A stretch of DNA of 5,673 bases from Acidobacteriota bacterium (GTDB lineage: Bacteria > Acidobacteriota > Blastocatellia > Pyrinomonadales > Pyrinomonadaceae): positions 1 through 5,673 of the forward strand of contig QHXH01000073.1 of assembly GCA_003222855.1 (NCBI GenBank). The letters run 5' to 3'. Under the pieces are notes generated by a model that saw only the letters and a list, made by a program, of their open reading frames with translations, ran no database searches and was not told the origin of the DNA. This document shows positions 1 through 5,084 of the stretch, piece by piece (the first letter of the stretch is position 1; the number at the start of each line of letters is the position of its first letter). A program made the position numbers and the translations under genes.

Positions 1-31
1 TTGGACGGCGCTTGAAGGTGTTTTCTTCCAT
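1..31 (-). CDS. Possible 5' end of a downstream gene, cut by the window edge
   Basis: On the minus strand an ATG at 31-29 opens a frame reading MEENTFKRRP that stays open to the left edge. It lies 39 bp after the stop of the VWA gene and on the same strand, where a following operon gene would be expected. No clear Shine-Dalgarno sequence is visible, and ten codons are too few to recognise a family. It may be a chance frame. Confidence 0.2.
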   Translation of the reverse strand, partial: MEENTFKRRP

Positions 32-70
32 TCGGCAAGACCAAGGGTCCCGCCCTAACTTTTCGCATCC

Positions 71-1186
71 TTAACTCTTCGGTGCCTTGTACCCCTTACG
101 GGTCCTAACCGTCACATCAGATCGAGAAAGTTTCAGGTCAATCAAGCGCCATTTACCGTCGTGTGCCCGATTCGTGGAACGATAAGCAATCGTGTATTGA
201 TGGCCCAGCTCTTCGGCGATCGCTGCGAACGCGTCGCGCAGTGTCTGTCCGCCCGGCGAATCGATGTAGCGGCCCCCGCTCTTTTCCGCAAAGTTTCGCA
301 AAATTCCTGAGGCCTGCAAATCTCGTTGCGAGCCTTGCTCGCCCATATTCACGGCATAGATTGTCGCTCCAACTTGCAACGCGCGCTCGAGCGCCTTGTC
401 TGAACTCGCGCGACTGGAGTTCTCGCCGCCGTCGGACAACACCACAATGGCGCGCCGCTTTTCCTCGCGCTTGCCGAGATCGACGGCCGCTTGTACCACT
501 GCATCGTTGAGCGCTGTCATGTCTCTTGTTTTCAGCGTGAAAGCCTTGGCGGGGAGATCGCGGCCCGGGGAAAAATCCTGAATCTGTTGGACCCTTACAT
601 CGAAGTTATAAACCGCGGCCACATCTTCGTCGCGCAAGCCATCGAGAAATCGAATCGCCGCGCCGCGCCCGAGCGTGAGTCGCGACTCCATGCTGCCGGA
701 AGTATCCAAAAGAATCGCCGCAGCGAAGGGCGTCTCTTCCGCGCTGAAGGAAGCAGTCTTCTGTTCGACACCATCTTCAAAGATTCGGAAGTCGGTCCGC
801 TTCAAGCGTGGAACAAACTTGCCGTCTTTATCAAGCACAGTCGCGTTCACCACCACCAGGTCCGTGCTGACTCGAATAACATCATCCTGATCTTGCGCGG
901 CGGATGCTGCTTCAAGTTGTTTAGACGACGGACTCGTCCGTTGTAGTGGCACAAATGCGGCTTCTAAACTGACGTTGACTAAGAAGATAAAGCTAAGCAG
1001 GAGAGCGACGGCTAGAATTGTTCGCCTGTGAATTAGGACTTTCTCTGCGCGACCTCGGCGTCTCGGAGTTGAGTCTTTCCCTCGAATAAACTCACCGCAG
1101 AGCCGCAGAGAGCGCAGAGGTAAGGCAGAGAACTTCAAATAGGGAGACCAGCTGTGAATTGATTTGCCTGCGCAATACCTGGACAT
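71..1186 (-). CDS. Exported VWA-domain protein (VWFA-related Acidobacterial domain type)
   Basis: This 371-residue reading frame encodes a von Willebrand factor A domain protein, probably secreted or held at the envelope and acting in metal-dependent protein binding. A hydrophobic segment at about residues 56-72 resembles a signal peptide or anchor. A small beta region follows at 103-147 (VIRVSTDLVVVNATV, then a DFRIFEDG motif), typical of this acidobacterial family. The VWA domain spans about 155-335 and has a complete MIDAS site: D161-x-S163-x-S165 in DTSGSM, T224, and D252 in VVLSDGGEN. The C-terminus (DGKWRLIDLKL, then VRTRKGYKAP) is also family-typical. The start is uncertain. The only usual in-frame starts before the signal segment are ATG at 1186 and TTG at 1138, and both lie upstream of a repeat (1041-1130) that would be translated as about residues 20-49. 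Neither has a strong ribosome-binding site. The ATG is 9 bp after the previous stop, which suggests an operon. The ligand is unknown. Confidence 0.88.
   Translation of the reverse strand: MSRYCAGKSIHSWSPYLKFSALPLRSLRLCGEFIRGKDSTPRRRGRAEKVLIHRRTILAVALLLSFIFLVNVSLEAAFVPLQRTSPSSKQLEAASAAQDQDDVIRVSTDLVVVNATVLDKDGKFVPRLKRTDFRIFEDGVEQKTASFSAEETPFAAAILLDTSGSMESRLTLGRGAAIRFLDGLRDEDVAAVYNFDVRVQQIQDFSPGRDLPAKAFTLKTRDMTALNDAVVQAAVDLGKREEKRRAIVVLSDGGENSSRASSDKALERALQVGATIYAVNMGEQGSQRDLQASGILRNFAEKSGGRYIDSPGGQTLRDAFAAIAEELGHQYTIAYRSTNRAHDGKWRLIDLKLSRSDVTVRTRKGYKAPKS
1041..1130. repeat. CTCTGCG/CGCAGAG interspersed repeat inside the 5' end of the VWA frame
   Basis: Three exact CGCAGAG units lie at 1096-1102, 1104-1110 and 1113-1119, with a degenerate GGCAGAG at 1124-1130. 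The reverse complement CTCTGCG occurs at 1043-1049, so the block can fold back on itself. The text resembles the CTCTGCG/CTCTGCGG repeats common between genes in many environmental bacteria (from memory, not a database match). Translated in the VWA frame it gives a basic stretch containing LPLRSLRLCGEF and STPRRRGR, which does not look like native protein. Confidence 0.7.
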
Positions 1187-1195
1187 AAGAGCTAA

Positions 1196-1780
1196 CTAAC
1201 GACTGCTACTGCGAACGTGTTGGATTAATCCAACCAGCTTATTTGCTTGATCGATGACGGCGGCGGAGATGACGTTGCGGGGAGTGTTCTCGACCAGCTT
1301 CTGAAGCTCATCGGCCATCGATGCGAGTTTTTTTATCCTGTCCAGCATCTCCGCAGGAATGTCCTTGACGTCGGCATCAGAAACGGCGTCGGCGCCGCCG
1401 GCATCGTTGCGAATCCGCTTCGTCAATTTTTCCAATCGCTCGAGCTTCTTTGCGTCATCGTTATTGAAGCTCTTCCGCGTTTCGTAATTCTGGGAGAGCT
1501 GCAACGCGATTTGAGAAACCTCTTTCGCGCGCGCCACGTGCTCGTCATACTTCTTCTTTTCATCCTTGATAGCCAGTTTTGAGCGCATTTCGGCTTCTGG
1601 CGAACCGAACCGCGGGTCGTCTTTCGATCCATCTTTCGTCATTGGATCAGACGGCGGAGTCGAAGTTGGTTGAGCGGATTGGCTATAGGCCGATGCGGTG
1701 AAGGCGAGGACCAGGACGCCGAGCAAGAGGCCGCGTCTCGCCCAACTCCTGGTCCGACGGCAATGCAGAAGAAGTGACAT
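1196..1780 (-). CDS. Exported helical protein of unknown function
   Basis: This encodes 194 residues from the ATG at 1780. The frame is open up to 1924, but the extra 48 codons run through a palindromic repeat (1863-1913) and would bury the signal peptide, so the 1780 start is preferred. The Shine-Dalgarno is weak. Residues 1-31 form a Sec-type signal: arginines at 8-16, a hydrophobic core at 18-28, and an ASA cleavage motif at 29-31. A Ser/Thr/Pro/Asp linker follows (35-60). Residues 62-190 are highly charged and predicted mostly helical by eye (for example EKKKYDEHVARAKE and KKLERLEKLTKRIRND), suggesting a coiled coil or helical bundle. There is no cysteine in the mature part and no catalytic motif. 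I recall similar charged exported proteins in acidobacteria but can name no family. The stop lies 9 bp before the ATG of the VWA gene, so the two are probably co-transcribed and may work together. Confidence 0.8.
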   Translation of the reverse strand: MSLLLHCRRTRSWARRGLLLGVLVLAFTASAYSQSAQPTSTPPSDPMTKDGSKDDPRFGSPEAEMRSKLAIKDEKKKYDEHVARAKEVSQIALQLSQNYETRKSFNNDDAKKLERLEKLTKRIRNDAGGADAVSDADVKDIPAEMLDRIKKLASMADELQKLVENTPRNVISAAVIDQANKLVGLIQHVRSSSR

Positions 1781-1862
1781 CTCGTAGTTGCGTGAGCAAT
1801 CGTAGCTGAACACAAGTCCGCGCTCAAGATTAATTCGATGCTGTACTGGTTCAATTTTTGAG

Positions 1863-1913
1863 AGTGGCACGGGCGTTCCGTCCGTAAACCACGCGCAAGA
1901 TGCGCGTGCCACT
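1863..1913. repeat. 51-bp twin-hairpin palindromic repeat (REP/BIME-like)
   Basis: The ends are perfect 9-bp inverted repeats: AGTGGCACG at 1863-1871 and CGTGCCACT at 1905-1913. With one mismatch the match extends to 13 bp. Each half also forms its own hairpin. The right half is CACGCGCA (1890-1897), loop AGA, TGCGCGTG (1901-1908). The left half is ACGGGCG (1869-1875), loop TTC, CGTCCGT (1879-1885), with one G-T pair. It lies in the spacer upstream of the helical exported gene. It carries no gene and looks like a non-autonomous repeat rather than an operator. Confidence 0.7.
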
Positions 1914-1976
1914 ATCATGCTCACAATGCTGTGACGGGAAAATGTGACCTGTCGTTGGCTTATCGGGAGAAAGTTT

Positions 1977-2005
1977 TTTATAAATCTCCGCGCAGGTCAT
2001 GGCAC
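1977..2005 (-). promoter_or_regulatory. Candidate sigma70-type promoter for the helical/VWA gene pair
   Basis: On the minus strand GTGCCA (2005-2000, four of six matches to TTGACA) is followed by a 17-bp spacer and TATAAA (1982-1977, five of six matches to TATAAT). The -10 lies in an AT-rich patch just after the stop of the FxLYD-like gene. The -35 overlaps that gene's last codons. Transcription would start near 1970, giving a leader of about 190 nt that includes the twin-hairpin repeat. It is a motif match only. Confidence 0.3.
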
Positions 2006-2614
2006 GCGGGCAGGATTCTTTTCCGTATTCAGAAACTCATCGCCGCGCGGCGCCGGCCGGCTGACCACGATTGTTTTTCCAACAGGCGCCGGCATGGGCG
2101 GTCGTTCAGCGCCAGGCAAGGCTTTAAAAGCAATCGCCAAATGCGAGTCGCCGGCCAACACTCTCGAAAAAGTTGCCGATGAATAATCCTGGACCGAAAC
2201 CTCCACGCTGTAGCGCGTCTTCGCATCGGCCGCTAGTTCAGTCGCCTGCGGTAGCACGACGCGCGTTTCCACGGTGCCGCCGTTCCGTCGCCGCAATTGC
2301 AGCTCGACAGCGACGTTGCGCAGGGTCTCGTTTGAGATGTTGTGAATCGTGCCGCCGAGCACGCTCTTCTTGCCATCGATCGTGGCCTCATCGACCAGCA
2401 CTTCGACTTTTGGTTTTTCTTTCTCGATTCTTTCGGCAGCCGCCGCGGCCGCCACCTGTCGCTCGTGACGTTTGCGTAGATACAGATAACCGCCCAAAAC
2501 GCTTCCGGTCAAAACCAGGGCGCAGAGAACGCCGACGAGCAGCCGCCGCGTATGACGTTGCTCTTCTTCTTCAAATGGGATTGGTTCAGTTTCTAGTTGA
2601 TTTAGGATTTGCAT
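1997..2614 (-). CDS. Single-pass membrane protein with FxLYD-like beta domain
   Basis: This encodes 205 residues. An acidic cytoplasmic tail (about 1-20, containing FEEEEQ) leads to one transmembrane helix at about 25-46 flanked by arginines and lysines (HTRR before, LRKRHER after), giving a likely N-in, C-out topology. An alanine-rich charged stretch (54-68) follows. A beta-rich domain at about 70-160 contains LGGTIHNISNETLRNVAVELQL, seen here as GGTIHNISN followed by LRNVAVELQL, and SVEVSVQDY. Its pattern recalls FxLYD-type domains, which are extracytoplasmic. The tail from 168 is proline-rich. ATG at 2614 is the only usable start, since no ATG, GTG or TTG follows before the helix. It overlaps the end of the upstream gene by 29 nt and has no Shine-Dalgarno, so translation is probably coupled to that gene. 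The gene prediction is solid; the domain assignment is tentative. Confidence 0.82.
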   Translation of the reverse strand: MQILNQLETEPIPFEEEEQRHTRRLLVGVLCALVLTGSVLGGYLYLRKRHERQVAAAAAAERIEKEKPKVEVLVDEATIDGKKSVLGGTIHNISNETLRNVAVELQLRRRNGGTVETRVVLPQATELAADAKTRYSVEVSVQDYSSATFSRVLAGDSHLAIAFKALPGAERPPMPAPVGKTIVVSRPAPRGDEFLNTEKNPARVP

Positions 2615-3350
2615 TGATTACTACAGAGTTAGGAGTTATGCCGACGTTGACTGTTTTCGTGCCTGAGTTGACCAGCACTACCGATGCTTTGAGATCAATC
2701 TCGCGCGAGTTTTTGGACGTTCCGGGAGACGCGCCGGTTACATTTTCGATCAGCGCACTTAGAAATTCCTGTTCGGCGGCGCCGCTGCTCGGCAAAGTTA
2801 TCCATTCCGCGCCGGTTGGGCCATCGGTGCGCCCTTCGATCTTGGCATTGACGGAAATATTCGCACTGGTGCCGTCGATGGGCTGCACTTCGACAGTGAT
2901 CGTGTAGCGGCCGCGCGTCCAGTTCCGGGTGTCATTTGTGACGATACTCGCGTAACGATTTAGTTCTGACTGTGCGACCACCGCGCCTTTGATAAAAGTG
3001 TAAGGCTGGCTAACTAAAATGCCTTCGTTGGGTTTCGACGACGCTTCATCGAGGATCAGTTTGCGATCGCGCATTACTTCGGCGACGCTTTTGATGATCA
3101 CATCGCGCCGCGCCGTCAGACGATACGGGTTCGGCAGCATTAGCCGTTCGTGCGTTTTGTCTTTTCCGAAATTTATTCCTGAGCCCGTGGTGCCGACGTT
3201 GGTCTTCGCGCCATTGTTTGCGGGTGCTTTGTTGGAGCTGGCGTCGGTGATGCGCTGGCCCTGCGTATCGATCCCTTTGCCTTGTCCGAAGGCGACCGTC
3301 GATCCGACTAACATGACCATGACGGCGAAGAAACGAAGCGGAGATTTCAT
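2586..3350 (-). CDS. Exported protein of unknown function
   Basis: This encodes 254 residues from the ATG at 3350. The frame is open to 3497, but this start has a good ribosome-binding site (GAGGA, 8 nt spacing) and places the signal peptide at the N-terminus. The signal covers about residues 1-22 (basic start MKSPLR, then a hydrophobic core, ending VAFG). Residues 24-65 are low-complexity Gly/Asn/Thr. An alpha/beta domain follows at about 78-205: a helix at 82-96 (DVIIKSVAEVMRDR), strands around ILVSQPYTFI (111-120), YTITVEVQPI (149-158) and ANISVNAKIEG (163-173), and a C-terminal helix (191-205). The helix-strand-strand order resembles helix-grip or BamC-like envelope proteins, but this is a fold impression only. 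There is no lipobox cysteine. The tail (217-248) looks like another pair of strands. It is the first gene of a likely operon, with a candidate promoter and a long leader containing a 22-bp palindrome. Confidence 0.82.
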   Translation of the reverse strand: MKSPLRFFAVMVMLVGSTVAFGQGKGIDTQGQRITDASSNKAPANNGAKTNVGTTGSGINFGKDKTHERLMLPNPYRLTARRDVIIKSVAEVMRDRKLILDEASSKPNEGILVSQPYTFIKGAVVAQSELNRYASIVTNDTRNWTRGRYTITVEVQPIDGTSANISVNAKIEGRTDGPTGAEWITLPSSGAAEQEFLSALIENVTGASPGTSKNSREIDLKASVVLVNSGTKTVNVGITPNSVVINANPKSTRN

Positions 3351-3358
3351 GATTGCTA

Positions 3359-3363
3359 TCCTC
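3359..3363 (-). promoter_or_regulatory. Ribosome-binding site deciding the start of the exported protein
   Basis: GAGGA on the minus strand ends 8 nt before the ATG at 3350. It supports that ATG over the in-frame ATG at 3365, which overlaps it, and over the far upstream ATG at 3497. Confidence 0.65.
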
Positions 3364-3429
3364 ATCGCGAGAGAGAAACGGGCCGGGGACAATTCTGAGA
3401 ATAGTCCGATTGATCGGTAAAGACAAGAC

Positions 3430-3451
3430 AGGGCGATACCGGTATCGCCCT
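3430..3451. promoter_or_regulatory. 22-bp perfect palindrome in the leader of the exported-protein gene
   Basis: The 11-bp half site AGGGCGATACC (3430-3440) is followed directly by its exact reverse complement (3441-3451). As RNA it would form a 9-bp stem with a CCGG loop. As DNA it has the symmetry of a dimeric regulator's operator. It lies about 80 nt upstream of the ATG at 3350 and roughly 55-75 nt downstream of the predicted transcription start. No T-run follows on either strand, so an intrinsic terminator is unlikely. It differs in sequence from the other palindromes here. Confidence 0.5.
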
Positions 3452-3512
3452 TGTGGGCCGCATGCTCGAGAGTGTGACGAACATTGTCTCGTGCCACGTA
3501 TAGCAGTCAGTC

Positions 3513-3541
3513 TCTATAGGTTAAAGAAGAAAAACTGTCAT
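3513..3541 (-). promoter_or_regulatory. Candidate sigma70-type promoter for the exported-protein/FxLYD operon
   Basis: On the minus strand ATGACA (3541-3536, five of six matches to TTGACA) is followed by an exact 17-bp, T-rich spacer and TATAGA (3518-3513, four of six matches to TATAAT). Transcription would begin near 3506, leaving a leader of about 155 nt that holds the 22-bp palindrome and a smaller hairpin (CCGAT/ATCGG at 3406-3417). It is consistent with the gene order but is only a motif match. Confidence 0.45.
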
Positions 3542-3599
3542 TAGCACAAGAACGAAAACGCTTCGCGCTGCGAAAGTTGACTCTTGACATTCACATAGC

Positions 3600-3693
3600 A
3601 GTGCGGCGACTTGTCGCCGCTTTTGCTCGAGACCGCAAATGCCAGGCATTTTGAGAAGCAAGCCATTCGAAAGCGGCGACAAGTCGCCGCACT
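3600..3693. repeat. 94-bp MITE/BIME-like element with 24-bp perfect terminal inverted repeats
   Basis: The 24 bp at 3600-3623 are repeated exactly in inverted orientation at 3670-3693. Each arm is itself a hairpin: GCGGCGAC, TT, GTCGCCGC at 3603-3620, and its partner at 3673-3690. The 46-bp centre contains a third hairpin, AAATGCC (3637-3643), A, GGCATTT (3645-3651). No reading frame of note lies inside. Reading inwards from either side, the first hairpin met is followed by TTT or TTTT, so the element could act as a weak bidirectional terminator between mltG and the next gene. It is the main content of the 402-bp gene-free stretch 3351-3752, together with the promoter and the palindrome. The remaining sequence between mltG and the element shows nothing clear. 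Confidence 0.8.
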
Positions 3694-3752
3694 CCAAAAG
3701 GGACGGCTCTCTCGAATTAGTTTTTCAGCACCCTGCTAGCGCTAAGAGTCCA

Positions 3753-4814
3753 TCATCGCCCTTGTCTTGCTTCCCATTCGCGCAATGCCCGCACACCCTT
3801 TTCGAAATCCGCCGAGTTGTTGTAAAAGTTGTGTGCGCCGTCGTCGCGCGCAGGATCGCGAACATAGTACAGATAATCAGTCTGCCCCGGATTCAAAGCG
3901 GCGTCGATTGAACTCTCGCCCGGGTTTCCGACGGGGCCGGGCGGCAAGCCGGAAAAGATCCGCGTGTTGTAAGGCGAACGGCGATTGACGTCACTCAAAT
4001 AAACCTTCCCATCATCGCGCCATTTGCCCGCCAGCTTGGATGCGTAAACGATTGTCGAATCGATGCCCAGCGCCATGTTCTTTTTCAAACGGTTGTAGAT
4101 GACCGACGCAACCAGCGGTCGATCCTCTTTGAGCTTCGCTTCGCTTTCGATCAGTGAAGCGATAATCACGATTTGTCGCGGCGACATGCCGAGTTCGCCA
4201 GCACGCTCGGCGCGCTCAGGGGTCCATTCCTGGCGAAAGCGCTTTACCATTCCGGCGATCACGGCCGCAGCTTTTGTGTCAGGCGGATAGCTGTACGTCG
4301 CCGGGAAAAGATAGCCCTCCAAATCTTCCGCCTTCGGATCGAGATCACGTATGCCGGTGGTATCGTCCATCAGCTTAAGCGCTTCGTCTTTGCCGCTCAG
4401 GTTCAGCTCGGGCACGTGCGTCATCGAATCTGCAATGTCCCAACGCGTCCAGCCTTCGATCACTGCGAAACGACTGAGGCGCTGTTCGCCCTCTTCAAGT
4501 TTCTTCAAAACTCCCAGTGGGGTGATCGGAGAAGGGAAGCGATACTCGCCGGCTTTGATCAGCTTTGCGCTGCCGGTGAGTTTGATGTAGAGCAGCAAAG
4601 GCCACTTGCGGCGAATGACACCATCACTCAATAACTTGTTCGCGATGCTTTCCGGAGTTGAGCGGCGGGGGATTTCGATGTAGTCGTTCGCCTTTTCGTG
4701 CGAAGCGGGCGATCGCAGTTCGCGATACAGCCAAATCGTGAAGGTGCAGGGCGCCGCGATCAGGAGGAAGACGATCGCGAGCAATATTCGTCCGGTTCTT
4801 TTCTTGAGTGGCAT
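3753..4814 (-). CDS. mltG: Endolytic murein transglycosylase MltG (YceG-like)
   Basis: MltG cleaves nascent peptidoglycan strands within the chain, forming 1,6-anhydro ends, and is thought to help terminate glycan synthesis at the inner membrane. The protein has 353 residues, a normal length. A basic N-terminus (PLKKRTGR) and one transmembrane helix at about 10-30 leave the rest periplasmic. A LysM-like region follows (about 45-110; IPRRSTPESIANKLLSDGVI). The catalytic YceG domain includes LEGYLFPATY (165-174), ASLIESEA with the catalytic glutamate E223 (equivalent to E218 of E. coli), DSTIVYA (252-258), SPYNTR (280-285), GLPPGPVGNPG (289-299) and a YLYYV strand. All expected motifs are intact. 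The frame also contains a GTG at 4832 that would add six residues, but it lies inside a repeat, so the ATG at 4814 is preferred. Neither start has a strong Shine-Dalgarno. ruvX lies upstream on the same strand, a frequent pairing. Confidence 0.96.
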   Translation of the reverse strand: MPLKKRTGRILLAIVFLLIAAPCTFTIWLYRELRSPASHEKANDYIEIPRRSTPESIANKLLSDGVIRRKWPLLLYIKLTGSAKLIKAGEYRFPSPITPLGVLKKLEEGEQRLSRFAVIEGWTRWDIADSMTHVPELNLSGKDEALKLMDDTTGIRDLDPKAEDLEGYLFPATYSYPPDTKAAAVIAGMVKRFRQEWTPERAERAGELGMSPRQIVIIASLIESEAKLKEDRPLVASVIYNRLKKNMALGIDSTIVYASKLAGKWRDDGKVYLSDVNRRSPYNTRIFSGLPPGPVGNPGESSIDAALNPGQTDYLYYVRDPARDDGAHNFYNNSADFEKGVRALREWEARQGR

Positions 4815-4828
4815 CTCGAGATCTAAAC

Positions 4829-4877
4829 CCACCCGCTACCGCAGGTGGTGCTCACCCGCTCTCCCGTACGGTTCGGG
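4829..4877. repeat. Palindromic repeat immediately upstream of the mltG start
   Basis: CCACCCGC (4829-4836) and GCAGGTGG (4841-4848) form a stem with one mismatch around a TACC loop. CACCCGCT occurs twice, at 4830-4837 and 4853-4860. A further small hairpin, CCCG (4863-4866) with CGGG (4874-4877), follows. The style matches intergenic repeats I associate with acidobacteria (memory, not a search). It ends about 15 bp before the mltG ATG and covers the alternative GTG. Confidence 0.55.
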
Positions 4878-4918
4878 CAATCCTTAGTATTTGCAGTGCT
4901 CCGGCAGATTGACCCCCA

Positions 4919-4933
4919 GCGTGGCTGCCACGC
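4919..4933. repeat. Short hairpin in the ruvX-mltG spacer
   Basis: GCGTGG (4919-4924), loop CTG, CCACGC (4928-4933) is a perfect 6-bp inverted repeat. No T-run follows on either strand, so it is not a convincing terminator. It may be a remnant of the surrounding repeats. Confidence 0.4.
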
Positions 4934-4968
4934 CGTGGACCCCGGTTGAAGCGGCGACGGCGCTTTGG

Positions 4969-5084
4969 TTTGGAGTTCCGCGTTTACGCGGACGCTTTCA
5001 TACTGATCGCAAGATTCCTGCTGAAGGCGGAACTACGAACAATCCAAGGCGGTGTGGCGCTAAGGCTTGCCACCGCACTCCAAA
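4969..5084. repeat. Compound, apparently nested palindromic repeat spanning the ruvX stop
   Basis: The outer ends are TTTGGAGT (4969-4976) and its exact inverse ACTCCAAA (5077-5084). Nested inside is a second element with ends AGTTCCGC (4974-4981) and GCGGAACT (5027-5034) and its own hairpin TCCGCG, TTTA, CGCGGA (4977-4992). The right part forms an imperfect hairpin from GCGGTGTGGC (5049-5058) and GCCACCGC (5069-5076). The terminal 12 bp CCGCACTCCAAA (5073-5084) also occur at 3687-3698, at the right end of the 94-bp element, so the two share an end sequence. The element covers the last seven codons and stop of ruvX. With the hairpins at 4829-4933 it fills most of the gene-free stretch. Confidence 0.65.

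Noticed and set aside
1966..1989. GGAGA/TCTCC inverted repeat with a T-run as a terminator
   Set aside because: The stem is only 5 bp with a 14-nt loop, and the T-run lies in the loop rather than after the stem.
2173..2907. Long open frame on the plus strand (244 codons)
   Set aside because: It lies opposite two well-supported minus-strand genes, its product is Arg/Ser/Cys-rich with no domain pattern, and it spans the boundary between those genes.
3351..3497. N-terminal extension of the exported protein to an ATG at 3497
   Set aside because: The ATG at 3350 has a proper GAGGA ribosome-binding site and places the signal peptide at the N-terminus. The extension would also cover the 22-bp palindrome.
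3584..3589. TTGACA on the plus strand as a -35 box
   Set aside because: No -10-like hexamer occurs at 16-18 bp, and no plus-strand gene follows.
4863..4877. ACGGTTC text resembling the 3' half of a group II intron domain V
   Set aside because: The matching 5' half with its conserved GAGC and a GAAA loop is absent, there is no intron-encoded protein, and the text sits in a repeat-rich spacer.
3600..5084. CRISPR array
   Set aside because: The repeats differ in sequence, are inverted rather than direct, and lack regular spacing.
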